Source: Nostoc sp. 'Peltigera membranacea cyanobiont' 210A (lineage in GTDB: Bacteria > Cyanobacteriota > Cyanobacteriia > Cyanobacteriales > Nostocaceae). Taken from it: DNA of 64,000 nt. The stretch's first letter is position 1. Every line of letters starts with the position of its first letter. The position numbers were made by a program, and so were the translations under genes. The notes beneath the pieces were generated by a model. The model did no database searches, had not been told where the DNA came from, and saw only the letters and a program-made list of their open reading frames with translations. The stretch lies in the NCBI RefSeq assembly GCF_002246015.1, contig NZ_NOLJ01000008.1, positions 134,553-198,552 of the forward strand, in the 5' to 3' direction. Of the stretch, positions 34,931 through 43,977 are shown one piece after another.

Positions 34931-35500
34931 CTATTCCCATTCCCTGTCCTCAAGTTCCTTCTGAGGCAATAATAAGCTGGCTTCAATTTCTTGCCTGATA
35001 GCAAGGGTTACTTCACAATTGCTATGCAGGCAATCGAGTCGTAACTGATTAGCATCATAGTAACGTTGTAACACTTGCTGTTGTTCAATGCTAAACTCCC
35101 ACTGGTGGTTAATGTTTCGATAATTAATCACCGTTGTCTTTAACTGTTCAGCCCAGGTTGAATAGTTCGTCTGCCACCATAGTTCAAATCGTTCTTGACT
35201 TTGACGAGAATTGGGAAATTCGTCCGAGAGTTGTTGCAGAGATTTATGAAGTCCAACAATCCAGAACAATGCCGAGAATGCTTGAGAGAGCATCTCCACA
35301 GGCGTGGATATGGGCAAAGTCCTTATCCCGTTCTAGGTATGACGCTTAAGCGGACGACCGCTAAAAAACCGCCAAATCGGTTGTCTAGTCTTGAGATTGA
35401 CTTCTGCGGCTAGATTGTCTTGTATCCACCCCTTGAGAGCAAATGCCCTTTTAGCCTCTTGAATTCCAGTAAGTGATGCTTGGAGCGATCGCTTGACCAT
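34931..35500 (-). pseudogene. NACHT NTPase gene collapsed to its two ends
   Basis: The first 55 codons (35500-35336) encode MVKRSLQASLTGIQEAKRAF and EVNLKTRQPIWRFFSGRP, the helix-turn-helix start of cyanobacterial NACHT/STAND NTPases. A TAG at 35335-35333 follows. In the same frame, 34931-35317 encodes the C-terminal helical end: QLSDEFPNSRQSQERFELWW, then QQQVLQRYYDANQLRLDCL, and IRQEIEASLLLPQKEL. The NACHT ATPase (P-loop) and sensor parts, several hundred residues, are missing. This is an in-frame internal deletion with one added stop. Intact relatives are thought to act in defence. Confidence 0.75.
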
Positions 35501-36179
35501 AGGACAAAAACCCTGCTCCTCAAATCATGGACTTTAACTTTTATTAATATCTGCAATCTTATAGCTTTCTCTGTGATAATAACATTTTACTCATTTAAAG
35601 TTATACAAAATTCAATAAATACTCTCAAGTTTTAAATTTTTGTCACAAATTCAAAAGTTATACATCTTAAGCTTTACAAATATCTAAATTCAAACAATGT
35701 TTGATTTTCAAAGCATAAATTGTTAAATGTTGATTAGCGTATAAGTTCTATAAGATGAGTTAAAAAATTAAAAGACAGAAGAATTTAAGAATTAGAAGTT
35801 TGGAGTTAATGGAAAAATGTTGTTAGCGAGAACCCAAAATTTTTCTTAGGTTTGTGGTGGATTGGGGAAGCCATAACATACTCTACGCTATACCTCTTGC
35901 ATAAATTAACACCACCCCCAACACTGAATACTGTTCGGTTAATGCAAGAGACGCGATGAATCGCCGTCTCTACAATAATCAGTCTTTCGTCTTGACAGCG
36001 ATTTATCGCATCTTTAGCGATCTAGAATTTTCATCAAAAAACCTTAACCAAACCGTATTACCCCAACCCCCTCTTCGCCGCAAGCGAGGAGCTTGCTCTG
36101 ATATACTTATATGACTAGGAAAAGCTATATTAGCTCTGCAATTGATTACAAGGCTAATATACTAGAAGTTTTATTTATT
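35501..36179. other. 680-bp intergenic stretch with a MITE
   Basis: The left part is very AT-rich and without genes. The right part holds the inverted-repeat element at 35927-36059 and a CCCCAACCCCCTC / GCAAGCGAGG hairpin repeat near 36062-36090. Confidence 0.5.
35927..36059. mobile_element. 133-bp MITE, complete copy
   Basis: The left end AATACTGTTCGGTTAA and the right end TTAACCAAACCGTATT are inverted repeats with two mismatches. The termini match the family seen at 23123 (AATACG-x-TT-GGTTAA). The interior (GCGATGAATCGCCGTCTCTA, TTGACAGCGATTTATCGC) is shared with the truncated copy at 30246. Confidence 0.75.
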
Positions 36180-36782
36180 TCACTTTTTCAAAACTACATT
36201 GAAAGAATTTAAATACCCAGTAATAGTTTTAGCTAGTGTCTTCTGCTGTTTTTTTGTAGTTATTGCCATTACTTGATATAGTCTTCCTTCGGCAACATAC
36301 ATTCTACTTTTAGTAATATTCCCTCCAGAATTGATGTACTCAATTTCTTTGCCGGGATGATTATTGTAACTACGAATGTTTCGTTGACTAATTAAATTAC
36401 TTTTCGTAGTCTTTAAAGCCATATCCCGTGCATTATTAAGTACAGCTTGAGGATCAGCCATTTGACCGTAACTATAAGGAAAATCATTGTAAGCAACTAT
36501 GTATGCTACTTGCTGTTTTGGTGGTTGAGCGGCAAATATTTCTAAGGTAATTTCCCCCATATAAGTTTTTTGGGATTCGGTATTTCTGCTGGGGTTTCCC
36601 GGCATCAAAATTGTAAAACGTCCATCTGGAGCGGTGAATAACTTCCATTTTGGCTGCACGGGTTGAGAAACCTTTGGTTTGACAACAGCTACCGGAGATT
36701 TGGGTTGACGCGCTTCCACAAGAACAGAGCCACCACAGACTATCGTGGCGGCTATTAGTGGCAACAGACTTTTAACTGTCAT
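36180..36782 (-). CDS. Exported PsbP/DUF1795-like hypothetical protein
   Basis: This 200-residue protein has a signal peptide (MTVKSLLPLIAATIVCGGSV, cleavage near VEA). The mature domain opens with WKLFTAPDGRFTILMPGNPS, the characteristic start of small PsbP/MOG1-like alpha-beta domains, and ends RLYQVMAITTKKQQKTLAK. The start at 36782 is chosen because AAAGGG precedes it and the signal peptide begins there. Likely periplasmic or lumenal; role unknown. It lies 45 bp downstream of the glucokinase gene on the same strand. Confidence 0.65.
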   Translation of the reverse strand: MTVKSLLPLIAATIVCGGSVLVEARQPKSPVAVVKPKVSQPVQPKWKLFTAPDGRFTILMPGNPSRNTESQKTYMGEITLEIFAAQPPKQQVAYIVAYNDFPYSYGQMADPQAVLNNARDMALKTTKSNLISQRNIRSYNNHPGKEIEYINSGGNITKSRMYVAEGRLYQVMAITTKKQQKTLAKTITGYLNSFNVVLKK

Positions 36783-36827
36783 ATTTTTTGCCCTTTGAGA
36801 TGCTGATCTCACTGATGATGCCAGCTG

Positions 36828-37853
36828 TTATAACCTAGCAGCACATAAAGCAGCACCAATTAGGCCGACTTGTGAGTTGAGGATAATATACACGGGGATC
36901 TCTTCGAGGAGGCGGCGCATTCTACCTTTTTGGGTGAAATTTAATAAGAAACCGCTATTTTGGATTAAAGGCAGGATTTTAGGCGCAATTCCACCAGCGA
37001 TGTATAAGCCACCGTAAGGTAGGAGTTTCAGGGCGAGATTGCCGGCTTCTGCACCGTAAGCCTCTATAAATAATTGCAAAGTTTGTTCCGAGAGGCGATC
37101 GCGTTTTTCTAGTGCAGCCGTACCAATGACAGCACCGGGATCGACACTTTTCTCTTCTTGTCCGGCTTCTTGTTCCCAAGTTCTAACGACTTGGGCGATA
37201 TCTGGTGATTCGGCGGCAAATTTGCGATCGCGCAAAAACTGGTAAATTGCTACAATACCCATTCCAGAAACCACACGTTCCACAGAAACGCGCTGGATAT
37301 CATGTTTACCCAACAGGTATCTCAACAGTTGAAACTCGATCTCGTTTCGAGGCGCGAAGTCAGCGTGTCCACCTTCTGAGGGAAAGACTTGATAGTGGTT
37401 CCCCTGCTTAATTAAAAATCCTTGCCCTAAGCCAGTACCAGCACCAATAATTCCAATGGGGGTTTCGGGTTGAGGTTTGCCAACTTGCAACGTCAGCAAG
37501 TCTTCTTTTTGTAAACCTGAAATGCCATAGCCAACGGCGGCGAAGTCGTTAATCAAAGAAATATGCGGGATACCCAATTCTTCTTCTAAACGTTCGGTAT
37601 CTAGGAACCAGGCTAAATTGGTCAGTTTGGCAGTATTTTTGACAATGGGGCCTGCGATCGCAAAACAAGCCTTTTCTGGTACTGGTGTGTTAGCTTTGTC
37701 CAAAAACTTCTGCACAATTGGTACTAAATCAGGAAAATCGGCACTGTGGTAACTTTCCTGATAAATAGTATGTAAAGCTGGTGAGTCTGATTTTTCAACC
37801 AATTGCAGAATAGTTTTCGTACCGCCGATGTCTCCTGCTAGTAACAAAGTCAT
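36828..37853 (-). CDS. glk: Glucokinase
   Basis: This 341-residue cytoplasmic enzyme phosphorylates glucose with ATP to glucose-6-phosphate. The phosphate-1 motif LLAGDIGGTKTILQLVEKSD opens the protein. ACFAIAGPIVKNTAKLTNLA and the LINDFAAVGYGI catalytic Asp region follow, then IGIIGAGTGLGQGFLIKQG and GGHADFAPRNEIE with the conserved Glu/His. It matches the bacterial glucokinase (Glk, PF02685) family in length. A histidine-phosphatase gene is 85 bp upstream, so sugar-phosphate handling genes cluster here. Confidence 0.93.
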   Translation of the reverse strand: MTLLLAGDIGGTKTILQLVEKSDSPALHTIYQESYHSADFPDLVPIVQKFLDKANTPVPEKACFAIAGPIVKNTAKLTNLAWFLDTERLEEELGIPHISLINDFAAVGYGISGLQKEDLLTLQVGKPQPETPIGIIGAGTGLGQGFLIKQGNHYQVFPSEGGHADFAPRNEIEFQLLRYLLGKHDIQRVSVERVVSGMGIVAIYQFLRDRKFAAESPDIAQVVRTWEQEAGQEEKSVDPGAVIGTAALEKRDRLSEQTLQLFIEAYGAEAGNLALKLLPYGGLYIAGGIAPKILPLIQNSGFLLNFTQKGRMRRLLEEIPVYIILNSQVGLIGAALCAARL

Positions 37854-37938
37854 AGAATTTATTCGTGAATTAAATTACTTTTTTTGTAAGATATACCCAA
37901 CCTACCAGAAGTCATGAACCCAAATCTCTATCAGAGGT

Positions 37939-38586
37939 TTAAGCAAATCGAATAACTTCTTCTATGTGGGTTAAATGGGAAGTATCTCCCGTTAGTTCTA
38001 ATAACCATTCTGGGTCTTGGCGTACCACTTTTACCAGAGAACATAAAGAAGCTTTAACTTCTGTTTTGGCAATGTCTCCTACTAGCCCCATTGCTCCGCC
38101 CAATACAGATGCACCATGCGCCACTAGCAGGATATCCTCTGGGAAGAACTCAGTAGCTAAACATCTAGCAGTTTGCCCAGAACGTTCTCGCACTTTTTCG
38201 TGAGTTTCAGGAAATTTGGCGGCGATGCGCGAAGTATAGCTGGTGTCAATTCTGGGGAATAATTTTGCTAATGCTGGAGTTGAGAGTCTTTCGGGTTCTT
38301 CCGTCATCCAAACTGGATTTAGCCATTCACTCAAGCCTGTTTCGAGTTTAATCGGCAAGTTGAGCATTTCTGCAACTGCGTTTGCTGTTTGTACAGTTCG
38401 CAGAAAAGGAGAAGCGAAAATATGACCAATCTTTTCTTTTTTTAATCGTCTAGCTAACTGCTGTGCCTGCACCATACCATCATCAGACAAGGGTGGATCG
38501 TAGCGTCGTTCGGCTGTAAGAAACCAATCAGGGTTTACGAAGTCGAGGCGGTTAGCGTGTCTTGCTATCCAGATTATTTGACTCAT
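37939..38586 (-). CDS. Histidine phosphatase superfamily protein
   Basis: This 215-residue phosphoglycerate-mutase-like protein contains IWIARHANRLDF, where the catalytic R-H is followed by Ala-Asn instead of Gly. FASPFLRTVQTANAVAEML (second Arg), the conserved Glu in LETGLSEWL and LLVAHGASVLGG (second catalytic His) follow. The family removes phosphate from small molecules or proteins; the substrate is unknown. It lies directly upstream of glk on the same strand. Confidence 0.85.
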   Translation of the reverse strand: MSQIIWIARHANRLDFVNPDWFLTAERRYDPPLSDDGMVQAQQLARRLKKEKIGHIFASPFLRTVQTANAVAEMLNLPIKLETGLSEWLNPVWMTEEPERLSTPALAKLFPRIDTSYTSRIAAKFPETHEKVRERSGQTARCLATEFFPEDILLVAHGASVLGGAMGLVGDIAKTEVKASLCSLVKVVRQDPEWLLELTGDTSHLTHIEEVIRFA

Positions 38587-38830
38587 GGGTTTAATTATTC
38601 CGGTGAATAGAATTCGCCGCTAAACAAATATATAGATATCTGCAAGGAGGGCTATAAATATTAATATATTATGACAAAATCGTAATAATTTTTAATAATA
38701 CTAACGATTAGGAAAAGTTATAAGTGCTGTCAGTGTAGCTTTTCTTAAAACCTTTAGAGCCAAGGCTCTAAAGCAATCTCGACTATAGTAATCTGCTGAA
38801 ATGTTTAGGATTGGGATAGTCATACTTTGC

Positions 38831-39973
38831 TTATAGCCTTTGTCGCCATTTTTCTAAAGCTACATCAACTAATCCATTTATGGAATCATAGCGATCAAAT
38901 TTATATGTATTAGGTCTTTCACCACCATAATTAACAGGAAATTTATTTACATCAATCTCTAGTAATTTTATTTCTTCATATGTTACAGGTTCAGAGTTAT
39001 TAAATTTACTAATTATTCTGTTTCTATCTTTAAAATGTTGATGAATATATTTATATTCTCCTCGATATTTAGAATCTTCATTTTCTGCTAATTCATTCAT
39101 TATTTGTGCTCTCTTCAAAAGTGTTTTTTTGGATGAACTCATCTTTGCACCAATTCCACTGGGTACATATCCTTCTAACAAAGCATTCCCTTGCCAATCT
39201 GTCCAAATCCTTGCTCTACTTATGCGATCACTACTATTATTTTTTAACCCTAACCATAAAAATAAAATTGGTGTTCCTTTACTATCAAAATAAAATTCAG
39301 CGCAGAATTTACTTGTTTTTCTATTACCATTTCCATATCTAAAACTGACAGCAAAAGACATTTCTTGCATCCGTTTGTCAAAGCTAAGAACCTTTTGACG
39401 AATTTTCAATATTCCCTCTTGTTGTTCAGAGGAGCATTTGGCTAGACGGTTCATCAGCCCTCTAGAAGGTGGGGGTATATCTTCATTCCTTTCTCTATCC
39501 TGATGAGGAACTTCTATTTTTGAAACTTTACCATTATCTAAATTTTTTATCTGTAAATAATAGTTAACCCCATCTGCTAAAACGGCAAATTCAAAGAAGT
39601 CAATAGACAAATGATTATATTTTCTATCTGTAAAATTATCTCTATGAAAATCAGGCTTAATTGCTATTAACTTAATAGGTTGCTGATAGTCTATTTCGTC
39701 TTGTAAAGGTTTTATTTCCAGTAAAGCGTCATAATATCGAGTTAATTGCTGAATAATATATCTGTCTTCACCATTTTTCAATTCCAATACCACTAACTGT
39801 TTATTTTCTCTCAATGCTAAAATATCGCAAATTTGACCATTAACATAATATTGTCGCTTTAGTGGAATTAATCCGAAAAGTTCCTTTAAATTAGCCCAGA
39901 CAAAATCTTCTAAATCAGCTTCAGTCGCAAATTTCCAACTATTACCCGTTTTTATTAAATTCACTAAATCCAT
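38831..39973 (-). CDS. NucS-like PD-(D/E)xK nuclease-domain protein
   Basis: This 380-residue protein has an N-terminal endonuclease-like domain. NGQICDILALRENKQLVVLE followed by LKNGED gives the Asp...Glu-x-Lys core (about residues 45-70), preceded by LEDFVWANLKELFGLIP, as in NucS/DUF91 proteins. The C-terminal 220 residues are an uncharacterised alpha/beta region (ISRARIWTDWQGNALLEGY) that I do not recognise. It could act on branched or mismatched DNA. It stands alone between sugar-metabolism genes and a Uma2 gene. Confidence 0.65.
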   Translation of the reverse strand: MDLVNLIKTGNSWKFATEADLEDFVWANLKELFGLIPLKRQYYVNGQICDILALRENKQLVVLELKNGEDRYIIQQLTRYYDALLEIKPLQDEIDYQQPIKLIAIKPDFHRDNFTDRKYNHLSIDFFEFAVLADGVNYYLQIKNLDNGKVSKIEVPHQDRERNEDIPPPSRGLMNRLAKCSSEQQEGILKIRQKVLSFDKRMQEMSFAVSFRYGNGNRKTSKFCAEFYFDSKGTPILFLWLGLKNNSSDRISRARIWTDWQGNALLEGYVPSGIGAKMSSSKKTLLKRAQIMNELAENEDSKYRGEYKYIHQHFKDRNRIISKFNNSEPVTYEEIKLLEIDVNKFPVNYGGERPNTYKFDRYDSINGLVDVALEKWRQRL

Positions 39974-40091
39974 TATCTCGCTCTAACTTGAGTAAATTAC
40001 TACTTTTAGTATTCCCAAAGCTAGACAGGAATTTATACAATTGCTTATATAGCAGTTATCAGTTGAGTAGGTACAAGAACCCCACCCCCAA

Positions 40092-40117
40092 CCCCCTCCC
40101 CGCAAGCGAGGAGGGGG
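40092..40117. repeat. GC-rich hairpin repeat
   Basis: CCCCCTCC and GGAGGGGG arms enclose CCGCAAGCGA. It lies just after the Uma2 stop and could end its transcript. A diverged relative is near 36064-36090. Confidence 0.5.
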
Positions 40118-40135
40118 CTATGATGTTAGGAAAAG

Positions 40136-40699
40136 CTATAACTTCAACCATCCAAATAGTTGCCCTACAGTTAATTGAAAATCGCTAACTAAATCGGGAA
40201 CTGGTAATATTTCTTGTTCTCCTTGTAAAAGTTCTGGTTGCTGCTTTGGTGGATAGACTAAAACAGAATGCTCATCTGGATCAATCAGCCAACCGAAGCG
40301 ACTACCATGTTTTAAACAATGTAGAATATTTCCGGTTACTTTAGTCTGGCTTTGATCAGGCGAAAGAATCTCAATTATCCAGTCTGGATATGTCTTAAAG
40401 ACATTTGCCACTTCTCCACGCTCGTCTAATAAAATCCGTTCCCAAGCAAACACAGCTATATCAGGGACAATTGAACGTCCACCAAAAGTACATCGCAATT
40501 CTGGAAATGCAAGGGCAATTTTTTGGGGTTTAGCTACAGAATTGATATTACTGACTAGTTCACCCTGAAGAATACTATGTTTTCCTTGAGGCATTGGTTT
40601 TTGAATAATTTGACCGTTGATGTATTCTGAGCTAGGCTTTGTTTCTGGTAGTTTCAAAAACTCTTCTAAAGTTAGGGGTTTAGTTGGTGATTTTACCAT
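40136..40699 (-). CDS. Uma2 family endonuclease (first copy)
   Basis: This 187-residue restriction-endonuclease-fold protein shows LTLEEFLKLPETKPSSEYIN, RCTFGGRSIVPDIAVFAWER with the conserved Asp, and DWIIEILSPDQSQTKVTGNI with the Glu-x-Leu/Ser-Pro-x-x-S pattern typical of Uma2/DUF820. These occur in very large numbers in cyanobacteria with unknown targets. It is the first gene of the small cluster with the VapBC pair on its left in transcription order. A second, divergent copy is at 44988. Confidence 0.8.
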   Translation of the reverse strand: MVKSPTKPLTLEEFLKLPETKPSSEYINGQIIQKPMPQGKHSILQGELVSNINSVAKPQKIALAFPELRCTFGGRSIVPDIAVFAWERILLDERGEVANVFKTYPDWIIEILSPDQSQTKVTGNILHCLKHGSRFGWLIDPDEHSVLVYPPKQQPELLQGEQEILPVPDLVSDFQLTVGQLFGWLKL

Positions 40700-40733
40700 C
40701 TGCTTCTACTTCCTAATTTTTTACATACAACAA

Positions 40734-41126
40734 TCATGTATCGTTTAAAATTTTAACTGGGTAAGCACGAATTGCATCATCGACAGTTACAATAGTAAGG
40801 TCATGCTGCAAAGCTTGACAAATTAGCATTCGGTCAAACGGATCGCGATGGATATTAGGAAGCTTGCTAAGTTGTACAACACTATCCTCTGTTAAAGGAA
40901 GACTAGTAATCAAATGCCGCTCACGCTGTATCGGCAGATAAATCTCAGGTGATTGAGGTAAAGTTAATTTGCCTAATTGATACTTAATGGTTGCTTCCCA
41001 AATAGAAATTATACTTAGATATACATCATTATCCGTATTACGAATAATCTCTATAAACGTATTTGACAAACGCCGATCGCTACTAATAAACCAGAGGAAA
41101 ATATGGGTATCTAGTAGGAGTTTCAT
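40734..41126 (-). CDS. vapC: PIN-domain ribonuclease toxin (VapC type)
   Basis: This 130-residue PIN domain carries the acidic residues expected for Mg-dependent RNA cleavage: LLLDTHIFLWFI (first Asp), YLSIISIWEATIKYQLG (Glu), HRDPFDRMLICQAL (Asp pair) and LTIVTVDDAIRAYP (last Asp). Its start overlaps the end of the antitoxin gene by four bases, the normal coupling for this module. Confidence 0.85.
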   Translation of the reverse strand: MKLLLDTHIFLWFISSDRRLSNTFIEIIRNTDNDVYLSIISIWEATIKYQLGKLTLPQSPEIYLPIQRERHLITSLPLTEDSVVQLSKLPNIHRDPFDRMLICQALQHDLTIVTVDDAIRAYPVKILNDT

Positions 41127-41362
41127 TTACCCTCAAACTCACTTATAATATTCTCTGGCAGTGGTTCATCAAAATCATCGGGTACAATAAACTCTCCTGC
41201 ACAGAGTCCGAATGGTCTAGAGAGATCAGGTGCTTTTACCATCGGTTTAATTTCAGCAATTGGCTTTCCACCACGTATAATTACAAGAGTTTCCCCAGCT
41301 TCAACACGCTGAAGATAGCCTAATAAGTCACGTTTTATTTCATCGACACTAATCCAGTTCAT
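41123..41362 (-). CDS. Phd/YefM-type antitoxin of the VapC toxin
   Basis: This 79-residue protein has an N-terminal Phd/YefM DNA-binding fold (MNWISVDEIKRDLLGYLQRV followed by EAGETLVIIRGGKPIAEIKP) and an acidic tail that should wrap the toxin (DFDEPLPENIISEFEG). It precedes vapC and overlaps it by four bases. It likely represses the shared promoter. Confidence 0.8.
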   Translation of the reverse strand: MNWISVDEIKRDLLGYLQRVEAGETLVIIRGGKPIAEIKPMVKAPDLSRPFGLCAGEFIVPDDFDEPLPENIISEFEGK

Positions 41363-41397
41363 AAGAAATTTATTGGATTATTACTCTAGTATAATCA

Positions 41398-42129
41398 TCA
41401 CCCTAAATAAGCTTTTTTAACTCGCTCATCACTAATCAATTCTGATGCTGCGCCTGTTAAAGTTATAGAACCAGCCTCTAGAACGTAACCGCGATCGGCA
41501 ATTTGTAGTGCCAGATTAGCGTTTTGTTCAACTAACAAAATAGTCACCCCTGTAGCACGGAGATTTTCAATAATAGAAAAGATTTCCCGGACGATCGCAG
41601 GTGCTAAACCTAAGCTAGGCTCGTCTAAAAGTAAGAGTTGTGGTTTACTCATTACAGCACGTGCGATCGCTAACATTTGTTGTTCGCCACCGCTGAGGGT
41701 TCCTGCTAGTTGATTGCGTCTTTGTGACAAGCGGGGAAATAGCTCAAATTGACGCTGAATATCTGCTTTGATCTCGGCTTTATTGGAGCGAATATAAGCA
41801 CCCAAAAGTAAATTATCAAATACAGTTTGCCGCGCTAATACTCTGCGTCCTTCTGGACAATGGGCGATACCAAGTTGTACAACTTCGTGAGTTTGGCGAC
41901 GAGTAATATTATGTCCATTATAGATAATTACGCCACTCTTAGGATTAACTACTTTAGAGATGGCACGGAGTGTAGTCGTTTTTCCAGCACCATTAGCACC
42001 AATTAGAGTAACTACCTCGCCTTTTTGAATAATTAAATTAATCTTTTTTAAAGCTTGGATGCCGCCATAATTAACATCAAGTTCTTGAACTTCTAAAATT
42101 GTATAGTTTGCTCTACTATCGGCATTCAT
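41398..42129 (-). CDS. livF: ABC transporter ATPase, LivF/NatE type
   Basis: This 243-residue ATPase belongs to a branched-chain/neutral amino-acid importer. GANGAGKTTTLRAIS is Walker A, GTLSGGEQQMLAIARA the signature, LLLLDEPSLGLAPA Walker B and LLVEQNANLALQIAD the switch His-like region. The short C-terminus (VKKAYLG) is the LivF hallmark. It should pair with LivG (43132-43923), but an opposing nuclease-family gene now lies between them, so it needs its own promoter in 42130-42289. It corresponds to NatE in the cyanobacterial N-I system. Confidence 0.88.
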   Translation of the reverse strand: MNADSRANYTILEVQELDVNYGGIQALKKINLIIQKGEVVTLIGANGAGKTTTLRAISKVVNPKSGVIIYNGHNITRRQTHEVVQLGIAHCPEGRRVLARQTVFDNLLLGAYIRSNKAEIKADIQRQFELFPRLSQRRNQLAGTLSGGEQQMLAIARAVMSKPQLLLLDEPSLGLAPAIVREIFSIIENLRATGVTILLVEQNANLALQIADRGYVLEAGSITLTGAASELISDERVKKAYLG

Positions 42130-42289
42130 TGGCGGTTTACATCCAGAAATGTTGATTCAAAATCTAAGATACATCAATCATACATTTCTTAAAACAGTGC
42201 GTAGACATTGCTTCAACTTCAAACCAACGCCATAATACCGCAATCTTTATGATGTACTATTAATTACTGATAAAGATATCAAGCGTCCA

Positions 42290-43129
42290 GTGGCAAAAGT
42301 AGCAGATATTGGTAGCAAACGACTAATTAATTTAGCTCCCGATGCATGGGTAAAGTGGGTAACACAGTGTCCTGAAGTCGTGGCGAAAGAAATTCTCGGC
42401 TCTGAGTTTCAGTGGATTAGCCGCGAAACGGATGTGTTGGTGAAGGCATACAGTGCCACTCACGGCGATTTTCTCGTACTCAATGAACTACAACTGCGTT
42501 ACACGGCACAGATCCCTTTACGGATGAGAGCATATACTGCCTTGGCACAAGAACGCTATCGACTGCCAACTTACCCAGTACTGATCAACATTTTACCGCC
42601 TTCATCCAGCTTAACTATTGTCAGTAGTTACGAGCAGGAATTTTTGGGATTACGTGCTATCCAAGATTATCGCACGATTAATTTGTGGGAAATCGATGCT
42701 GAAATAGTGTTTCAGCAACCACTACCATCGTTGTTACCCTTTGTGCCAATCCTGCGAGGAGGGGGAGAGGTATCAGTTGTGCAACGCGCATTACAGGCGC
42801 TACGAGCTGATGAACAGTTGAACCAATTAGAATCATTGCTGGCATTTTTTGCTAGCTTTGTGTTAGACACGCCTTTAGTGCAACAAATCATGAGGTGGGA
42901 TATGGCAGTATTGCGAGAATCGCCTTGGTATCAGGAAATTGAGCAAAGAGGTATTCACCAGGGTGCGCTACGGCAGCTAATCCGGGTATTGGAACAACGC
43001 TTTGGTGAAATTCCTCATGAGGCAGAAATAAGGCTTGAGGGCAAGAATGTGGAGCAATTAGAAACTTTAATGGATAGCGCGATCGCAGTGAGTTCTTTAG
43101 ACGAATTTTTGGTAGTTTTGTCTACGTAA
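42290..43129 (+). CDS. Rpn/DUF4351-type nuclease-family protein
   Basis: This 279-residue protein resembles the Rpn/PD-(D/E)xK transposase-like group. RETDVLVKAYSATHGDFLVL followed by NELQLRYTAQIPLRMRAYTA holds the Asp and the E-x-Q catalytic core. The C-terminal DUF4351-like tail is RQLIRVLEQRFGEIPHEAEI ... SLDEFL. The best start is a GTG at 42290 without a clear ribosome site. It is transcribed against the amino-acid transporter genes, and its stop lies 2 bp from the stop of livG. It is probably an inserted selfish or defence-type gene. Confidence 0.7.
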   Translation: MAKVADIGSKRLINLAPDAWVKWVTQCPEVVAKEILGSEFQWISRETDVLVKAYSATHGDFLVLNELQLRYTAQIPLRMRAYTALAQERYRLPTYPVLINILPPSSSLTIVSSYEQEFLGLRAIQDYRTINLWEIDAEIVFQQPLPSLLPFVPILRGGGEVSVVQRALQALRADEQLNQLESLLAFFASFVLDTPLVQQIMRWDMAVLRESPWYQEIEQRGIHQGALRQLIRVLEQRFGEIPHEAEIRLEGKNVEQLETLMDSAIAVSSLDEFLVVLST

Positions 43130-43131
43130 AT

Positions 43132-43923
43132 TCATTCATTTCCCAAGTAAGCTTCAATTACAGCCGGATCATTTCTGACAACTGCGGGTTCACCCAAAGC
43201 AATTAATTGACCAAAATCTAATACAGCAATGCGATCGCACAAACCCATAACTAATGGTACATGGTGTTCAATCAGAACGATCGTCAAATTGAAGTCATTG
43301 CGGAGGCTGCGAATAAATTCACTCAATTGCTGCTTTTCATTTGGGTTCATTCCCGCCGCCGGTTCATCGAGGAGTAAAATTTGTGGTTGTAATGCCAAAG
43401 CGCGGGCAATTTCTAGCCGACGCTGATCGCCGTAAGCAAAATTTTTGGCTTTTTCGTCAGCGCGATCGCTTAATCCCACCAAATCTAATAAATCTAAAGC
43501 TTTTTGCTTAGTTTTTAATTCTTCACGAGGTGCTGGTGGTAATCCTAAAACACCTGTAATCATATTACTTTTAGTGTGTAAATGTCGGGCGATTATCACA
43601 TTTTCTAACGCTGATAATTCCCCAAACAAGCGGATATTTTGAAAGGTACGGGCGATACCTAAAGCAGCAATTTGATGGGGACGCAGTTGAGAAACTTCTG
43701 CACCTTGATAAATTAATTTACCGCTAGAAGGTGGAATGAAGGCAGTAATCAAATTAAACAGTGTTGTTTTGCCAGCACCATTAGGGCCAATCAGTCCAAA
43801 AATCTCATGTTGATTTACACTAAAAGATACATTATTGACCGCCACTAAACCACCAAAGCGGCGAGTTAATGCTCTTGCTTCTAAGACAATATTGCTGTTA
43901 GCTTCTGAAATACTATGTGACAT
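43132..43923 (-). CDS. livG: ABC transporter ATPase, LivG/NatA type
   Basis: This 263-residue ATPase has GLIGPNGAGKTTLFNLITAF as Walker A, KNFAYGDQRRLEIARALAL as signature and QILLLDEPAAGMNPNEK as Walker B with the LivG-type MNP sequence. LIEHHVPLVMGLCDRIAVLD gives the switch. It powers uptake together with LivF and the two permeases, and lies 54 bp after the end of the livM gene on the same strand. Confidence 0.9.
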   Translation of the reverse strand: MSHSISEANSNIVLEARALTRRFGGLVAVNNVSFSVNQHEIFGLIGPNGAGKTTLFNLITAFIPPSSGKLIYQGAEVSQLRPHQIAALGIARTFQNIRLFGELSALENVIIARHLHTKSNMITGVLGLPPAPREELKTKQKALDLLDLVGLSDRADEKAKNFAYGDQRRLEIARALALQPQILLLDEPAAGMNPNEKQQLSEFIRSLRNDFNLTIVLIEHHVPLVMGLCDRIAVLDFGQLIALGEPAVVRNDPAVIEAYLGNE

Positions 43924-43977
43924 TTGTGCATATTATTATGAATATATGACCCATGCAATAACTCTCTAAAACTTTTC

